NCBI GenBank assembly: GCA_945957575.1
Contig: CAMFLW010000003.1
Span: 1 to 64,000 of the forward strand
Length of the DNA stretch: 64,000 nucleotides
Reading direction: 5' to 3'
DNA from: an uncultured Aeromonas sp.
GTDB taxonomy: Bacteria > Pseudomonadota > Gammaproteobacteria > Enterobacterales > Aeromonadaceae
Shown: piece by piece, positions 28,080 through 39,159 of the stretch
Position numbering within the stretch: position 1 is the stretch's first letter
How the letters are laid out: each line of letters opens with the position of its first letter
Notes under the pieces: generated by a model
Told to the model about the DNA's origin: nothing
What the model saw: only the letters and a program-made list of their open reading frames with translations
Database searches by the model: none
Position numbers and translations under genes: made by a program

Positions 28080-30799
28080 GCGATCACCTCCTGCAGGTTA
28101 GTGATTGAGGCTTGTTGCAGCGCTGTCGGCAGGCCGTTCACCCCAAGGGGGAGCCCCACCAGACCGGTACTCAGCAGATCGCTCAGCCGCAGACGCAACT
28201 GCCAGTGGCTCCCGCCCCAGGAGAAGGAGACCTGACTGCCCTCATTGAGGGACAGACGCTGCGCATCCTGGGGGTTGAGCACCAGCTCGGGCTCGTTCAT
28301 CCGGGTCTGGATGACCGGGCTGCGGGCGGAGAGCTCCTCGCCACCAAACAACTGGGCATAATTGACGACTTGCAGTGCATCCTCTGCCTTGAAGGGGGAG
28401 GGGATGGTGGCAAACCAGCCAAGGGTATCTTCGCTTGCTTCCAGCAGACGGCGACCCGGATCACCGGCGCGCAGTTTGCCACCCACTTCATCCTGGAACT
28501 TGTTCCAGGCGGAGGGGGAGTTCCAGCCCGGCGCCCAGGCAAAGGGCACTTGCGGCATGTTCTGGCGGGCACCGGCATACCCTTCCATGGAGAAGTTGAA
28601 AGGGGAATCGGGATCTTGCGCTACCCGCGGTTCGCTGACGTTCTGATCTGCCAGCATGGAGGTGCGACCGCTGTAGCGGTGCGGTTCACGAGCCAGACGC
28701 ATGCCGCGGATGCGCAAGCCTGCGTTGGGGGCAGCTTCCAGCATGGTGGCCAGCATCGGATTGCTGGTGGCGCAGTCATGGTTGATCTGATCGAAGTTCT
28801 GCCAGCGCAGAGATGTGTGCTCAAGAGCGCCTTGCAGCGCCGCCAGCCAGCGCCACCCTTCACGCACCTGAATATCGGCGTTGTAGAAGGCTGGGGCATA
28901 GACCTGGAAGAAGCGCTGGGCGCGACCCTCCATGTTCACCAGGGTGCCGTCGGCTTCGGCAAAGCTGGCGGCCGGCAGGATCAGATCTGCCTTTTGTGCA
29001 GTCCGGGTATCCTGATGATCGATGACCAGCAGGTGCTGCAGGCGTGCCAGCACTGCATCCACACGGTTGCGCGGTGCACGGCGATAAAGGTCGTTCTCCA
29101 GCGTCACCAGCGCCAGCTTCTCTTGCGCTTCAATGCGCTCGAAAGCAGCTTCAAGCGGCTTGCCACCCAGCATGGCCAGACCGAGCGAGTTGGTCTCCTG
29201 GGCAACCAGCGCGATGCTGGCTTCCAGACCTCGTCCTTTCAGGGCGCGGGCTATGTTGCTGGCTGCTTCAACCAGCGCCACGCTGTGTGCGCTGGAGCCG
29301 GCGATGATGAGCGGTTTTTTGGCGTTGCCCAGCAGTTCGGCCCAGCGAGCCGCTTGTGCCTGTTGCTCGGGGCCGAGATCGGCCACGGCCGGTGCATTCG
29401 GGTCGAGCAGGTTGGCGATGGCAAAGCCAAGGCGCGCCTGATCGGCGTAGGGAGCGTGCAGCTTGTCGGCCGCTACGTCATCGAGACGGGTGTTGTCGAG
29501 ACTGGTGATGAGCAGCGGATAGCGCTCGTTCTGGCCCAGAGTCTGCACCGCGGCAACCTGCCACAGGTCGACCTTCATTTTGCGGGCCAGTTCGCGGGCC
29601 TTGCCCTTGACGGCTTGACGCAGGGCCAGCGCAATTCGAGCCGCACTCATGGTGACATCTTCGCCGAGTACCAGAATGGCGTCGGCCTCTTCCATGTCGC
29701 GCAGGCTCGGTGTTGATACGCCGCCATGCTGCAAAATCTGCAGGATCTTCTGCTGGCATGCCCACTCGGTCTGCTCCATGCCGCAATAGAAGTTCTCTTC
29801 ACCCACCAGTTCGCGCAGAGCGAAGTTGCTCTCCAGCGAGGCGCGGGGCGAACCGATACCGATCACTCCGCTGGCGGTGCGCAAGGCATCTGCAGCGCGG
29901 TTGAGGGCGCCATCGACTGTGATGGCCAGCTTGTCGTTACCTTCACGCAGCAGCGGCTGGCGTGGGCGATCGGCCAAGTTGACATAGCCATAGCCAAAGC
30001 GGCCGCGGTCGCAGAGGAAGTAGTGGTTGAGGCTGCCATGGAAGCGGTTTTCGATACGGCGCAGCTCGCCATAACGTTCGCCCGGGCTGATGTTGCAGCC
30101 CACGGAGCACTGCTGGCAGACGCTCGGGGCAAACTGCATGTCCCATTTGCGGTTGTAGCGCTCGGAGTGAGTCTTGTCGGTGAAAACGCCGGTAGGGCAG
30201 ACTTCCACCAGGTTGCCGGAGAATTCGCTCTCCAGCGTGCCATCCTCGACCCGACCGAAATAGACGTTGTCGTGGGCACCGTAGACGCCAAGATCCTCGC
30301 CACCGGCATAATCCTTGTAGTAACGGACGCAGCGGTAGCAGGCGATGCAGCGGTTCATCTCGTGACTGATGAAGGGGCCGAGATCCTGATTCTGGTGGGT
30401 GCGCTTGGTGAAGCGGTAGCGACGGCTGTTGTGGCCGGTCATCACCGTCATATCCTGCAGGTGGCAGGCACCACCCTCTTCACACACCGGACAGTCGTGG
30501 GGGTGGTTGGTCATCAGCCACTCCACTACGCTCTTGCGAAACTCCTTGGCCTCTTCATCTTCGATGGCGATATAGGTGCCATCGGTGGCCGGTGTCATGC
30601 AGGACATCACCAGACGGCCACGCTTGTCATCGGCATTTTGATACTGTTTGACCGCGCACTGGCGGCAGGCTCCCACGCTACCAAGCGCCGGGTGCCAGCA
30701 AAAATAGGGGACGTCCAGACCGAGGGACAGACAGGCTTGCAGCAGGTTATCTGCCCCGTCTACCTCGTACTCTTTACCGTCTACATGAATGGTCGCCAT
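28076..30799 (-). CDS. nuoG: NADH-quinone oxidoreductase subunit G
   Basis: This 907-residue subunit is the largest of the peripheral arm. The N-terminal ferredoxin domain has the [2Fe-2S] ligands C34, C45 and C48 plus a downstream cysteine. [12 protein letters not shown] and [11 protein letters not shown] follow for [4Fe-4S] clusters, and CQQCSVGC near residue 228 marks the off-path N7 cluster found in gammaproteobacteria. The rest is a molybdopterin-oxidoreductase-like scaffold without molybdenum. It carries electrons from NuoF towards NuoI. Confidence 0.97.
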   Translation of the reverse strand: MATIHVDGKEYEVDGADNLLQACLSLGLDVPYFCWHPALGSVGACRQCAVKQYQNADDKRGRLVMSCMTPATDGTYIAIEDEEAKEFRKSVVEWLMTNHPHDCPVCEEGGACHLQDMTVMTGHNSRRYRFTKRTHQNQDLGPFISHEMNRCIACYRCVRYYKDYAGGEDLGVYGAHDNVYFGRVEDGTLESEFSGNLVEVCPTGVFTDKTHSERYNRKWDMQFAPSVCQQCSVGCNISPGERYGELRRIENRFHGSLNHYFLCDRGRFGYGYVNLADRPRQPLLREGNDKLAITVDGALNRAADALRTASGVIGIGSPRASLESNFALRELVGEENFYCGMEQTEWACQQKILQILQHGGVSTPSLRDMEEADAILVLGEDVTMSAARIALALRQAVKGKARELARKMKVDLWQVAAVQTLGQNERYPLLITSLDNTRLDDVAADKLHAPYADQARLGFAIANLLDPNAPAVADLGPEQQAQAARWAELLGNAKKPLIIAGSSAHSVALVEAASNIARALKGRGLEASIALVAQETNSLGLAMLGGKPLEAAFERIEAQEKLALVTLENDLYRRAPRNRVDAVLARLQHLLVIDHQDTRTAQKADLILPAASFAEADGTLVNMEGRAQRFFQVYAPAFYNADIQVREGWRWLAALQGALEHTSLRWQNFDQINHDCATSNPMLATMLEAAPNAGLRIRGMRLAREPHRYSGRTSMLADQNVSEPRVAQDPDSPFNFSMEGYAGARQNMPQVPFAWAPGWNSPSAWNKFQDEVGGKLRAGDPGRRLLEASEDTLGWFATIPSPFKAEDALQVVNYAQLFGGEELSARSPVIQTRMNEPELVLNPQDAQRLSLNEGSQVSFSWGGSHWQLRLRLSDLLSTGLVGLPLGVNGLPTALQQASITNLQEVIA

Positions 30800-30855
30800 A
30801 CAACTTCCCTGAAACCTGTTTTGTGAATTCGGCTATTGTCTGATGCGCTTGGCGT

Positions 30856-32241
30856 TTACCAGCGTTCACCCAAGAGATTGGGTTGGATCCCTTTGACCGG
30901 CTTGCGGTTATCGCCGCTGCCCTTGATCCCCGCTTCGAACTCGGAGCGGAAATATTTGATGGCGCTGGCAAGCGGTTCGACGGCGCCCGGAGCATGGGCG
31001 CAGAAGGTTTTACCCGGGCCCAGGAAATTGCAGAGCTGCTCCAGCGTAGCCAGATCGCCTGATTGCCCCTCGCCACGTTCCAGCGCACGCAGCAGCTTGA
31101 CGCTCCAGGGCAGGCCATCACGACAGGGAGTACACCAGCCACATGACTCGCGGGCGAAGAACTCCTCCATGTTGCGCAGCAGGGAGACCATGCTGATGGA
31201 GTCATCCACCGCCATGGCGAGGCCGGTCCCCATTCGGGTGCCTACCTTGCCGATACCAGCGGTATACATCTGGGCATCGAGGTGCTCAGGCAGCAAAAAG
31301 CCGGTACCGGCGCCGCCCGGTTGCCAGGCTTTCAGGCGATAGCCGCTCTTCATGCCGCCGGCATAGTTTTCAAACAGCTCGCGGGCGGTAATGCCAAACG
31401 GCAGCTCCCACACCCCGGGGTTGTTTACCTTGCCGGAGAAGCCCATCAGCTTGGTACCGTGGTCTTCGGAGCCCGGCAGGGCCAGCCCGTGATACCAGGC
31501 CACACCGTTGCCGATAATGGCGGGCACGTTGCAGAGGGTCTCGACGTTGTTGACGCAGGTGGGTTTGCCCCAGACACCGGAAACGGCGGGGAAGGGGGGT
31601 TTGGCGCGCGGGTTGGCGCGGCGCCCTTCCAGCGAGTTGATCAGCGCCGTCTCTTCGCCACAGATGTAGCGACCGGCGCCGGTGTGGACGAACAGCTCGA
31701 AATCAAAGCCCGAGCCCAGAATGTTCTTGCCAAGCAAACCGGCTGCTTTTGCCTCTTCTACCGCTCGGCACAGGTTGATGGCGGCATCGACATACTCGCC
31801 GCGCAGGAAGATATAACCGCGATAGGCTTTCAGCGCCCGGGCCGAGATGATCATCCCTTCGATCAGCAGGTGGGGCAGTTGCTCCATCAGCAGCCGGTCT
31901 TTCCAGGTGTTGGGCTCCATCTCGTCGGCGTTGCAGAGCAGGTAACGGATGTTCATGCTCTCGTCTTTGGGCATCAATCCCCACTTCACACCAGTGGGAA
32001 AGCCCGCGCCGCCGCGCCCCTTGAGACCGGCATCCTTGACGGTACTGACGATCTCGTCCGGACTCATCTGGCCGAGCGCCTTGCGGGCGGCTGCATAGCC
32101 TTGCTTGGCCTGATACTCCTCCAGCCACACCGGCTGGCCGTCGTCACGCAGCCGCCAGGTGAGCGGATGGGTCTCGGCCGCACGCGGGGTGCGGTTGGCG
32201 GTGCCAAAGGAGGTGAGGATCTTGCTCTGCTGCAGGCTCAT
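30856..32241 (-). CDS. nuoF: NADH-quinone oxidoreductase subunit F
   Basis: This 461-residue subunit binds NADH and FMN and holds the N3 [4Fe-4S] cluster. The glycine-rich [16 protein letters not shown] binds FMN/NADH and [12 protein letters not shown] with the later CAHAPG gives the cluster ligands. It is about 15 residues longer at the N-terminus than the E. coli protein. Its start overlaps the nuoE stop by 4 nt. Confidence 0.97.
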   Translation of the reverse strand: MSLQQSKILTSFGTANRTPRAAETHPLTWRLRDDGQPVWLEEYQAKQGYAAARKALGQMSPDEIVSTVKDAGLKGRGGAGFPTGVKWGLMPKDESMNIRYLLCNADEMEPNTWKDRLLMEQLPHLLIEGMIISARALKAYRGYIFLRGEYVDAAINLCRAVEEAKAAGLLGKNILGSGFDFELFVHTGAGRYICGEETALINSLEGRRANPRAKPPFPAVSGVWGKPTCVNNVETLCNVPAIIGNGVAWYHGLALPGSEDHGTKLMGFSGKVNNPGVWELPFGITARELFENYAGGMKSGYRLKAWQPGGAGTGFLLPEHLDAQMYTAGIGKVGTRMGTGLAMAVDDSISMVSLLRNMEEFFARESCGWCTPCRDGLPWSVKLLRALERGEGQSGDLATLEQLCNFLGPGKTFCAHAPGAVEPLASAIKYFRSEFEAGIKGSGDNRKPVKGIQPNLLGERW

Positions 32242-32780
32242 GGGTATGCCTCCAGGGTTTTCAGCAAGGTCACCGGATCGAGGCCGCCATAGGTGTCGTC
32301 ATCGATCATGATGGCTGGCCCCTTGTCGCAGTTGCCAAGGCAGCAGACCGGCAGCAGGGTGAAGCGGCCATCCGGGGTGGTTTGACCGGGGCCTAGGTTC
32401 ATCACCTCCTTGAGACCGGCCATCAGCTCTTCATGGCCATTGATGTAGCAGACCATGCTGTCGCAGACGCGGATGATGTGGCGCCCCACCGGCTGGCGGA
32501 AGATCTGGCTATAGAAGGTGGCAACCCCCTCCACGTCGCTGGCGGGAATGCCAAGCTCGGTGGCAATCGCTGAAATGGCGCCGTCAGGCACCCAGCCACG
32601 GGCCTGCTGCACTATCTTGAGCGCTTCGATGCTGGCAGCACGGGGATCTTCGTAATGGTGTTTCTCATGCTCGATGGCGTCGCGTTCAGCCTGACTCAGA
32701 ACGAAGTCGCTCTGTTTGCTGCTGCATGCCCCTTGCCCCTGAGGGGTCTGATTATTGTGACACTGACATTGCTGGCTCAT
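32238..32780 (-). CDS. nuoE: NADH-quinone oxidoreductase subunit E
   Basis: This 180-residue thioredoxin-fold subunit has a [2Fe-2S] cluster; the ligands are CDSMVC and, later, CCLGNCD. I set the start at 32780 ([15 protein letters not shown]) with AAGGTC upstream; a longer frame reaches 32843 but adds residues absent from relatives. The N-terminal 25 residues are Cys/Gln-rich and not conserved. Confidence 0.93.
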   Translation of the reverse strand: MSQQCQCHNNQTPQGQGACSSKQSDFVLSQAERDAIEHEKHHYEDPRAASIEALKIVQQARGWVPDGAISAIATELGIPASDVEGVATFYSQIFRQPVGRHIIRVCDSMVCYINGHEELMAGLKEVMNLGPGQTTPDGRFTLLPVCCLGNCDKGPAIMIDDDTYGGLDPVTLLKTLEAYP

Positions 32781-32870
32781 GACTTGACCTTTTGTGGCTT
32801 GTCCTTTTACTGCGAGTCCTGTTGTCTCGTCATTGCGGGTCACTCGCCTTGGCGAGCAACCCGTGATGAG

Positions 32871-34676
32871 TTAACGGTCCACATCCGACATAACGAAATC
32901 GATACTGCCCAGATAGACGATGAGATCCGACACCATGCTGCCCTTGATCACCGAGGGGATCTGTTGCAGGTGAGCAAAGCTCGGGGTGCGGATCCGGGTC
33001 CGGTAGCTCATAGTGGAGCCGTCACTGGTCAGGTAGTAACTGTTGATCCCCTTGGTTGCCTCAATCATCTGGAACGACTCGGCTGCCGGCATCACCGGGC
33101 CCCACGACACTTGCAAGAAGTGGTTGATCAGGGTCTCGATGTGCTGCAGGGTGCGCTCTTTGGGCGGCGGCGTGGTGAGGGGGTGATCCGCCTTAAACGG
33201 GCCCTCCGGCATGTTCTTCATGCACTGTTCGATGATGGAGAGGCTCTGGCGGATCTCCTCAATGCGAACGGTGGCGCGATCATAGGCATCGCCATTGCTG
33301 CCGACCGGCACTTCAAAGTCGAACTGATCGTAACCGGAGTAGGGACGCCACTTGCGCACGTCGAAGTTGAGGCCGGTGGCGCGCAAGCCTGCACCCGTAG
33401 TGCCCCAAGCCAGCGCCTGCTCGGTGGTGTAGGCCGAGACGCCGATAGTGCGACCACGCAGAATGCTGTTGCGCATCGCGGCTTTCTCGTAATCCATCAG
33501 CCGCTTGGGCAGCCAGCTCAACAGGTTGTCCTGCACCAGCCGTTGCCATCCGTTGGGCAGGTCGTGGGCCACACCGCCGATGCGGAACCAGGCCGGGTGC
33601 ATGCGAGCACCGGTAATCGCTTCGATGATGGTGTAGATCTTCTGCCGGTCGGTGAAGGTGAAGAAGACCGGGGTCATGGCCCCCACGTCCTGGATATAGG
33701 TTCCGAGGAACAACAGGTGGCTCTGGATGCGGAACAGCTCCGCCATCATCACCCGGATCATGTCGACCCGCTGCGGCACCTTGATGCCGGCCAGCTTCTC
33801 GACCGCCAGTACATAGGGGAGGTTGTTCATCACCCCGCCCAGATACTCGACCCGGTCGGTATAGGGAATATAGCTGTGCCAGGACTGGCGCTCGCCCATC
33901 TTCTCGGCACCGCGATGGTGGTAGCCGATATCGGGCACGCAGTTGCGGATCTCCTCGCCATCGAGCTGTAACACCAACCGGAATGCGCCGTGAGCAGAGG
34001 GGTGGTTGGGGCCGAGGTTGAGGAACATGTAGTCCTCGTTCTCGTTGCCGCGGGCCAGACCCCACTCTTCCGGTTTGAACAGCAGGTTCTCTTGCTCCAT
34101 GTCCTGCTTGGCGGCATCGAGCATGAAGGGATCGAATTCGGTGGCGCGCGCAGGGTAATCCTTGCGCAGCGGGTGACCCTGCCAGCTCTTGGGCATCATG
34201 ATGCGGGTCAGATGGGGGTGACCATCGAAGGTGATGCCCAGCAGATCCCACACTTCCCGCTCGTACCAGTTGGCATTGGGGAAGTGGTTGGTGATGGTGG
34301 GCAGATGCAGGTCACTCTCGGCCAGCGCCACTTTCAACATCACATCGGCGTTACGGTCGATGGAGATGAGGTGATAGAAGACGGTGAAGTCGCTTTGCGG
34401 CAGACCTTCGCGGTGGCTGCGCAGCCGCTCGTCGGTGGCGCTGAGATCAAACAGCATCACAAACGGGGAGGGCACCTTGCGCAAAAAGCCCATCACATCC
34501 TGCAGCAGTTCGCGGGGGAGCCAGACCACCGGCACGCCGGTGCGCGTGGTCTGCACGGTGAAGTGCTCGGTCCCGAAGTGGGTAAACAGTTCGCCAATGA
34601 CTTTGGCATCCTGGTGGTCGCTGGGCTGCCACTGGGCCATGGCGTAATTGCTGGGAAAATCACGAGTCAGTTTCAT
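32871..34676 (-). CDS. nuoCD: NADH-quinone oxidoreductase fused subunit C/D
   Basis: This 601-residue protein joins the 30-kDa (NuoC, about residues 1-190) and 49-kDa (NuoD, from about 210, [19 protein letters not shown]) subunits, as in other gammaproteobacteria. The NuoD part forms the quinone pocket with NuoB. It starts 2 nt after the nuoB stop and lies 90 nt before nuoE. Confidence 0.97.
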   Translation of the reverse strand: MKLTRDFPSNYAMAQWQPSDHQDAKVIGELFTHFGTEHFTVQTTRTGVPVVWLPRELLQDVMGFLRKVPSPFVMLFDLSATDERLRSHREGLPQSDFTVFYHLISIDRNADVMLKVALAESDLHLPTITNHFPNANWYEREVWDLLGITFDGHPHLTRIMMPKSWQGHPLRKDYPARATEFDPFMLDAAKQDMEQENLLFKPEEWGLARGNENEDYMFLNLGPNHPSAHGAFRLVLQLDGEEIRNCVPDIGYHHRGAEKMGERQSWHSYIPYTDRVEYLGGVMNNLPYVLAVEKLAGIKVPQRVDMIRVMMAELFRIQSHLLFLGTYIQDVGAMTPVFFTFTDRQKIYTIIEAITGARMHPAWFRIGGVAHDLPNGWQRLVQDNLLSWLPKRLMDYEKAAMRNSILRGRTIGVSAYTTEQALAWGTTGAGLRATGLNFDVRKWRPYSGYDQFDFEVPVGSNGDAYDRATVRIEEIRQSLSIIEQCMKNMPEGPFKADHPLTTPPPKERTLQHIETLINHFLQVSWGPVMPAAESFQMIEATKGINSYYLTSDGSTMSYRTRIRTPSFAHLQQIPSVIKGSMVSDLIVYLGSIDFVMSDVDR

Positions 34677-34678
34677 GG

Positions 34679-35353
34679 TCAGATCTCATCCGGCGTGCGC
34701 AGGTTGGTCACATTGATCCGTTCGCCGCGCTTGCGCTCTTTTTCGGCCTGCATCTGGGGACGGTAGATCCCCTGATCGCCCACCACCCAGGAGAGGGGGC
34801 GGCGCTCTTTGCCGATGGAGTCCTGCAGCAGCATCAGGGCTTGCAAAAAGGCTTCGGGGCGGGGCGGGCAACCCGGAATGTAGACATCGACCGGCAGAAA
34901 CTTGTCCACCCCCTGCACCACTGAATAGATGTCATACATGCCGCCTGAGTTGGCACAGGCCCCCATGGAGATCACCCACTTGGGTTCGAGCAGCTGTTCA
35001 TACAGGCGCTGGATGACCGGTGCCATCTTGATGAAGGGGGTCCCTGCAATCACCATGAAATCGGCCTGACGTGGCGAGGCTCGGATAACTTCGGCGCCGA
35101 AGCGGGCCACATCGTGGGGGGAGGTGAAGGCGGTACACATCTCCACGTAGCAGCAGGAGATACCGAAGTTGTAAGGCCAGAGGGAGTTTTTGCGGCCCCA
35201 GTTGACTGTATCTTGCAGCACCTCCTCGAGGCGGCCCATCATGATGCCGCGCGTCGCTTCTTGCGCCAGTGGGTCATCGACGGTTTGGCGCTGCTCCTGG
35301 GGGTAGCGCTCAACGGGTGCATCCGGGTCAATCCGGGTCAGGGTGTACTTCAT
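34679..35353 (-). CDS. nuoB: NADH-quinone oxidoreductase subunit B
   Basis: This 224-residue subunit holds the terminal N2 [4Fe-4S] cluster next to quinone. The ligands are the adjacent cysteines in GISCCYVEM, then MGACANSGG and [11 protein letters not shown]. It lies between nuoA and nuoCD. Confidence 0.97.
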   Translation of the reverse strand: MKYTLTRIDPDAPVERYPQEQRQTVDDPLAQEATRGIMMGRLEEVLQDTVNWGRKNSLWPYNFGISCCYVEMCTAFTSPHDVARFGAEVIRASPRQADFMVIAGTPFIKMAPVIQRLYEQLLEPKWVISMGACANSGGMYDIYSVVQGVDKFLPVDVYIPGCPPRPEAFLQALMLLQDSIGKERRPLSWVVGDQGIYRPQMQAEKERKRGERINVTNLRTPDEI

Positions 35354-35382
35354 GGTGCAACCTCAAGGAAAGGGTCTGTGGT

Positions 35383-35787
35383 TCAATCACTGTTTTTGTT
35401 GTTCAACTGCGGTTTGCGCGGTGACCAGTCCAGTGCGCCGATGCGCCAGAGGTAGATCAGGCCGATAAGCAGCAGTCCGATGAAAATGGTGGCTTCAATA
35501 AAGCCGACCCAGCCGCTCTCCCGCACGGAGACAGACCAGGCGAACAGGTAGAGCGCCTCGACGTCGAAGATGACGAAGAACATGGCGACCAGATAGAACT
35601 TGGCGGAAAAACGCAGGCGGGCACTGCCGACCGAGTCGACACCAGATTCAAATGGCTTGTTCTTGGTGCGGCCGTAGGCACGACCTCCCAGCAGGGCTGC
35701 GAGGCCTATCATCACCAGACAGATGGTAATGGCACCGATGACATAAATGGCAAAAGCCCAATGTTGAGCAGAAATATCAGCAAACAT
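35383..35787 (-). CDS. nuoA: NADH-quinone oxidoreductase subunit A
   Basis: This 134-residue membrane subunit has three helices. The loop [41 protein letters not shown] is the near-invariant family core. AGGAAAAACCTC precedes the start on the minus strand. It is the first gene of the operon, behind an AT-rich promoter region. Confidence 0.97.
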   Translation of the reverse strand: MFADISAQHWAFAIYVIGAITICLVMIGLAALLGGRAYGRTKNKPFESGVDSVGSARLRFSAKFYLVAMFFVIFDVEALYLFAWSVSVRESGWVGFIEATIFIGLLLIGLIYLWRIGALDWSPRKPQLNNKNSD

Positions 35788-36045
35788 AGAGGTTTTTCCT
35801 AACCGAATTAATCATGCGACTTAACAACTGTGTTGCGCATTATGACACCTTCGTACTGATTTACATGTGTTTTTTGTGGATTATTTATTAATCGGTTAAT
35901 TGGTAATTAAAATTTGTTAATGGGTGCGTTTTTTTTGGCATGAATGTCAATAATGAGCGCGCCGGGGAGGGGGGCGAGGCATCTTGGCCGCCTTCCCTGA
36001 AGGGGTGAGAGAGCCAAAACGGGAAGGGAGGCCACTTGGCCTCCC
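35788..36045 (-). promoter_or_regulatory. nuo operon promoter region with ArcA-like repeats
   Basis: This 258-base AT-rich stretch lies upstream of nuoA. Within 35895-35921, GTTAAT, GTAATT and GTTAAT recur, resembling ArcA direct repeats (GTTAATTAAATGTTA). ArcA and other anaerobic regulators act on nuo in E. coli; binding here is inferred. I cannot fix the transcription start. Confidence 0.4.
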
Positions 36046-37080
36046 TCAGGTGGGACGGATCAGAGGGCAAAGCGGTTGCAAGGGGGGCGGTAACCAGAGG
36101 ATCTGGTTCGGATAGGCACCAATGACGCGAAGACCGATATCTCCACCGGTGATATCCAGATACGCCCTCTGGCCATTGGCGGAGGCCACCGTGCTGCTCA
36201 TCAGATAGACATAGCCCTCATTGACCTCTTTGCCATCCCCCGCCATGGCACGCGGGAAAAATGGCTTCATTGAGAGAGGGCTTGTAGCAGGCATGCTCGA
36301 CCAGGGCCGCCAGCTCCTCAGCCGAGTGTGCCGTCCTGGGGGCGCTGATCGCCATCTTCCTGAAAACCGATCACATCCCAGCTGCCATCGGGTTGGGGCA
36401 CCGCCTTGGGGCCCATCAGGCGTTTGGCGTGACCCTCGTAGTAGTCCAGCTCCAGTTGCAGGGCGTGATGGACATTGAAGGGGAGGCGGCTGCTGATGGA
36501 GGCACTCATGCCATCCAGGTCCGCCGGAATGTGGTTCTCCTCAACGTCGGCGGTTTTGTTGCCGAGCCCACTGGAGAGGCGCAACAGATGTTCGCTCTCC
36601 TGCGCCCGCACTGCACCGGTCATGCTGAGCTTCTTCTTGTTACTGTCGCCACCATAGAGGGGCTTGGCCGCCAGATAGCTATCTTGTTGTTGCAGATAAT
36701 TTTCCGGCTGCTTGGTATTCATCACCACGGTGCCACCGATGGCATCGGAGCCGTGCAGGGAGGATTGGCCACCTCGATCTGCTTGATGTCATCGAGATCG
36801 AAGTTGAAGCGACCCACCTTGTCATTGATTTTATCGGCGCCAAAGCCGTTGCTGACGCGCACGCTGATGTTCTGTGGTCGCCAGGCAGAGCCGGCGACCG
36901 AGACACCGGGGATCTTGCGAAACACACGGGTCAGCTCGCTGGCGATCTGACGGTCCAGATCCTCCTGGGTGATGATGGTGATGGAGCCGGAGACATCGGA
37001 GATGTTTCTGTTGTATCCGTTGCCCGGTGACAATGATAGTGTCATCGCTGCGCGCCTTCTCCACAGGGGAAGAGCGGCCG
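36046..37080 (-). pseudogene. TonB-dependent outer-membrane receptor remnant (heme/siderophore type)
   Basis: Fragments of one receptor lie in different frames on the minus strand. SDDTIIVTGQRIQQ (near 37050-37010, a TonB-box region) is followed after a 1-base shift by NISDVSGSITIITQEDLDRQ and IPGVSVAG, then FDLDDIKQIEVAN. A second shift, apparently a loss of about 7-10 bases near 36765, leads to SLHGSDAIGGTVVMNTKQPE and the start of the barrel up to about 36318. The plug thus has two frameshifts and most of the barrel is gone. The last 270 bases carry open frame (for example EGYVYLMSSTVASANGQRAY) that I cannot assign to a receptor; it may be the end of another gene joined by deletion. Confidence 0.8.
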
Positions 37081-37254
37081 CGCTAGCCGAGGCACACCGG
37101 AGTGCCGGCCATGCCGGAAGCAGTTTGTTCGTAATGACAATTGTTTTTGTTTGGGTCTGAGGGCGACATTATTGCAGAGGCCTGACCATTAGGTGATAAA
37201 TGCAAATAATTACCATTTTGGTCTTGTGGTGTTGATATTACCGAGTTATTTGTT

Positions 37255-37285
37255 TTTAAAAAGATACTCCCGCGCGAGGCGGGAG
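37255..37285 (-). terminator. Intrinsic terminator after motB
   Basis: CTCCCGC (37267-37273) pairs with GCGGGAG (37279-37285); ATCTTTTTAAA follows on the minus strand. Confidence 0.75.
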
Positions 37286-37293
37286 CGGGGTGG

Positions 37294-38169
37294 TTAGGGC
37301 TTGAGCAACTGCAGCGACTCTTCTGCTGCCTTGCCTTGAGAGAGGGTGATATCGACCCGGCGGTTCGCCTGGCGATGTTCAGGGGTGTCATTGGCGAAGC
37401 GGGGCCGGGTGTCGGCAACACCCTGGGCTATGACCCGTCTGGCATCGAGCTGGGGGTTGGCCAGCATGGTCTGCACGATGGAGGAGGCCCGCAGCACCGA
37501 GAGCTCCCAGTTATTGCGATAAAGCTCCACCGGCGCTTGAGAATTATCGGTATGCCCGGTGACCACAACTTGCCCCGGAATATTGGCCAGAATGCCGGCG
37601 ATTTTGTTGACCAGCGGGATGAACTGGGGCTGCAGGAACGCGGAATCGGCGGGGAAGAGCGCCTTCTCGCCGATGCGGATCACCAGTTGACTGCCGAGTT
37701 GCTCGACCTCGAGATCTTTGGATTCGATCTGGGCCTTGAGCTGCTGTTCCAGCTTCTGTTTGGTCACCTGCACCCACTCCTGCTCCTTGGTCTTATGGGG
37801 CCAGGCTTCGGTAGCGCTCGGTTTTTCCGAGGCACCAATGGTCTCGTTGAAGGGGTCAGATGCCGCGGGTTGAGCCTCTTTATCCAATAGGGTCTCTTTT
37901 TCCGAACTGCTGGGAGTGGTTTTCGATTCCGGTTCGAGAATCCCTGTGCCGCCCTGCATCACAGGTGAACCGGCTGGCGGGGAGATGAGGCCGATTTTAC
38001 CGAGCGACTCGATAAAGCCCTGGATCAGCACCCGGGTTTCGGACTGCTTGGCCATGGCAAAGGAGTAGAGTACCACAAACAGGGCGAACAGCAGGGTCAT
38101 GAAGTCGGCATAGGAGACCAGCCAGCGTTCGTGGTTTTCCGGTGCTTCAGCCTTTTTCTTTTTCGCCAC
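37294..38169 (-). CDS. Flagellar motor stator protein, MotB family
   Basis: This 291-residue protein has one N-terminal helix with the ion-carrying aspartate (WLVSYADFMTLLFALFVVLYSF, D22), a variable linker, and a C-terminal OmpA-like peptidoglycan-binding domain (VVVTGHTDNSQAP, ELSVLRASSIVQTML). I chose GTG 38169 (MAKKKKAEAPENHERW) because GGGAGG lies 7 nt upstream; an earlier frame start would bury it deep in motA. It overlaps the partner gene by 23 nt. It resembles MotD/PomB2-type stators. Whether H+ or Na+ drives it cannot be read from sequence alone. Confidence 0.92.
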   Translation of the reverse strand: MAKKKKAEAPENHERWLVSYADFMTLLFALFVVLYSFAMAKQSETRVLIQGFIESLGKIGLISPPAGSPVMQGGTGILEPESKTTPSSSEKETLLDKEAQPAASDPFNETIGASEKPSATEAWPHKTKEQEWVQVTKQKLEQQLKAQIESKDLEVEQLGSQLVIRIGEKALFPADSAFLQPQFIPLVNKIAGILANIPGQVVVTGHTDNSQAPVELYRNNWELSVLRASSIVQTMLANPQLDARRVIAQGVADTRPRFANDTPEHRQANRRVDITLSQGKAAEESLQLLKP

Positions 38170-38905
38170 CGTGACCTCCCAGATAAGGTTCGAGGGTAAC
38201 TTGCAGGCGTGCCTGTGACTCGCCATCCACGATGCAGAGAATGCCGGTCAGGGTCATCTCCTTGTAGTGGCGGATCTGGTGGGCAAACCCTTTGTAGCGG
38301 TTGCCGAACGGCAAGAAGATCAGGTTGGCGGCAGAAACCCCGTAGATAGTAGCGATAAAGGCCACCGCGATGGCGCCGCCCAGCTTGTCCGGCGCATCCA
38401 GCAGACCCATGGCGTGGATCAGGCCAAACACCGCGCCAACGATCCCCATGGTCGGGCAGTAGCCGCCCATGGCTTCATAGAATTTGACCGTCTGTTCGAG
38501 ATCCTCCTGCTCGAACTCGATCTCGTTCTCCAGCACCTCATGGATCTTGGTTTTTTCGTAACCATCGACCATCATCTGTACCCCTTTCTTCAGGAAGGGA
38601 TCCTTGATCTCGTCGATCATGCCTTCCAGCGCCAGCATGCCGCTGCGGCGGGCGTTGCCTGCCAGGGTCTCCAATAACTGGGCCTGCTCCAGCATGTCGA
38701 GCTTGAGGGGGGAGAGCAGCCATTTGAAACGTTTCATGGTGCTGCCGACGACGGAGAAGGGAAATTGAGTCAGGGCTGCACCTATGGTGCCGCCGATCAC
38801 GATGAGGAATGCGGGCAGATCGAGCAGTGCACTGGGGTGCCCTCCCTCGATCATATTGCCGCCAAGGATGGCGATCAATGCCAGCACCAAGCCAATCAAG
38901 CTCAT
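38147..38905 (-). CDS. Flagellar motor stator protein, MotA family (MotC/PomA2-like)
   Basis: This 252-residue membrane protein has four helices and the cytoplasmic torque loop between helices 2 and 3. GGYCPTMGIVGAVFGLIHAMGLL and the AVAFIATIYGVSAANLIFLPFGNRYK segment are typical. The N-terminus SLIGLVLALIAILGGNMIEGGH is closer to Pseudomonas MotC than to Vibrio PomA. Aeromonas hydrophila is known to carry two polar stators, PomAB and PomA2B2; this pair probably corresponds to the second. AGGGACG precedes the start. Confidence 0.92.
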   Translation of the reverse strand: MSLIGLVLALIAILGGNMIEGGHPSALLDLPAFLIVIGGTIGAALTQFPFSVVGSTMKRFKWLLSPLKLDMLEQAQLLETLAGNARRSGMLALEGMIDEIKDPFLKKGVQMMVDGYEKTKIHEVLENEIEFEQEDLEQTVKFYEAMGGYCPTMGIVGAVFGLIHAMGLLDAPDKLGGAIAVAFIATIYGVSAANLIFLPFGNRYKGFAHQIRHYKEMTLTGILCIVDGESQARLQVTLEPYLGGHGGEKEKG

Positions 38906-39083
38906 TTATTAGACGTCCCTGCATATTGATATTGGCTAGTGTAGCCAGTTAACCATCAGTTTTTCAAAATGAAATCAAATCACTGAGCAATTAATGTGTG
39001 CAATCATCCAGATCCGGGAATCAATGTAGCCCCACAAAGAACTTATCCTCTCGGAACCATATCCTGGTGATTCCGCGAACGTG

Positions 39084-39117
39084 ATCATAAAGAAGGCAAC
39101 CTTCAGGTTGCCTTCTT
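39084..39117 (-). terminator. Intrinsic terminator after the antiporter-family gene
   Basis: AAGAAGGCAACC pairs with GGTTGCCTTCTT across a 4-base loop (39090-39117), 12 bp, with TAT following on the minus strand. Confidence 0.8.
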
Positions 39118-39159
39118 GTTTCGTGTTATGCAGTGCATGGTTCGATGCCAGAGGGGCGA

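Noticed and set aside
37083..37421. 112-codon minus-strand frame downstream of motB
   Set aside because: It overlaps the 3' end of motB in another frame and the motB terminator; mirror or shifted-frame artefact.
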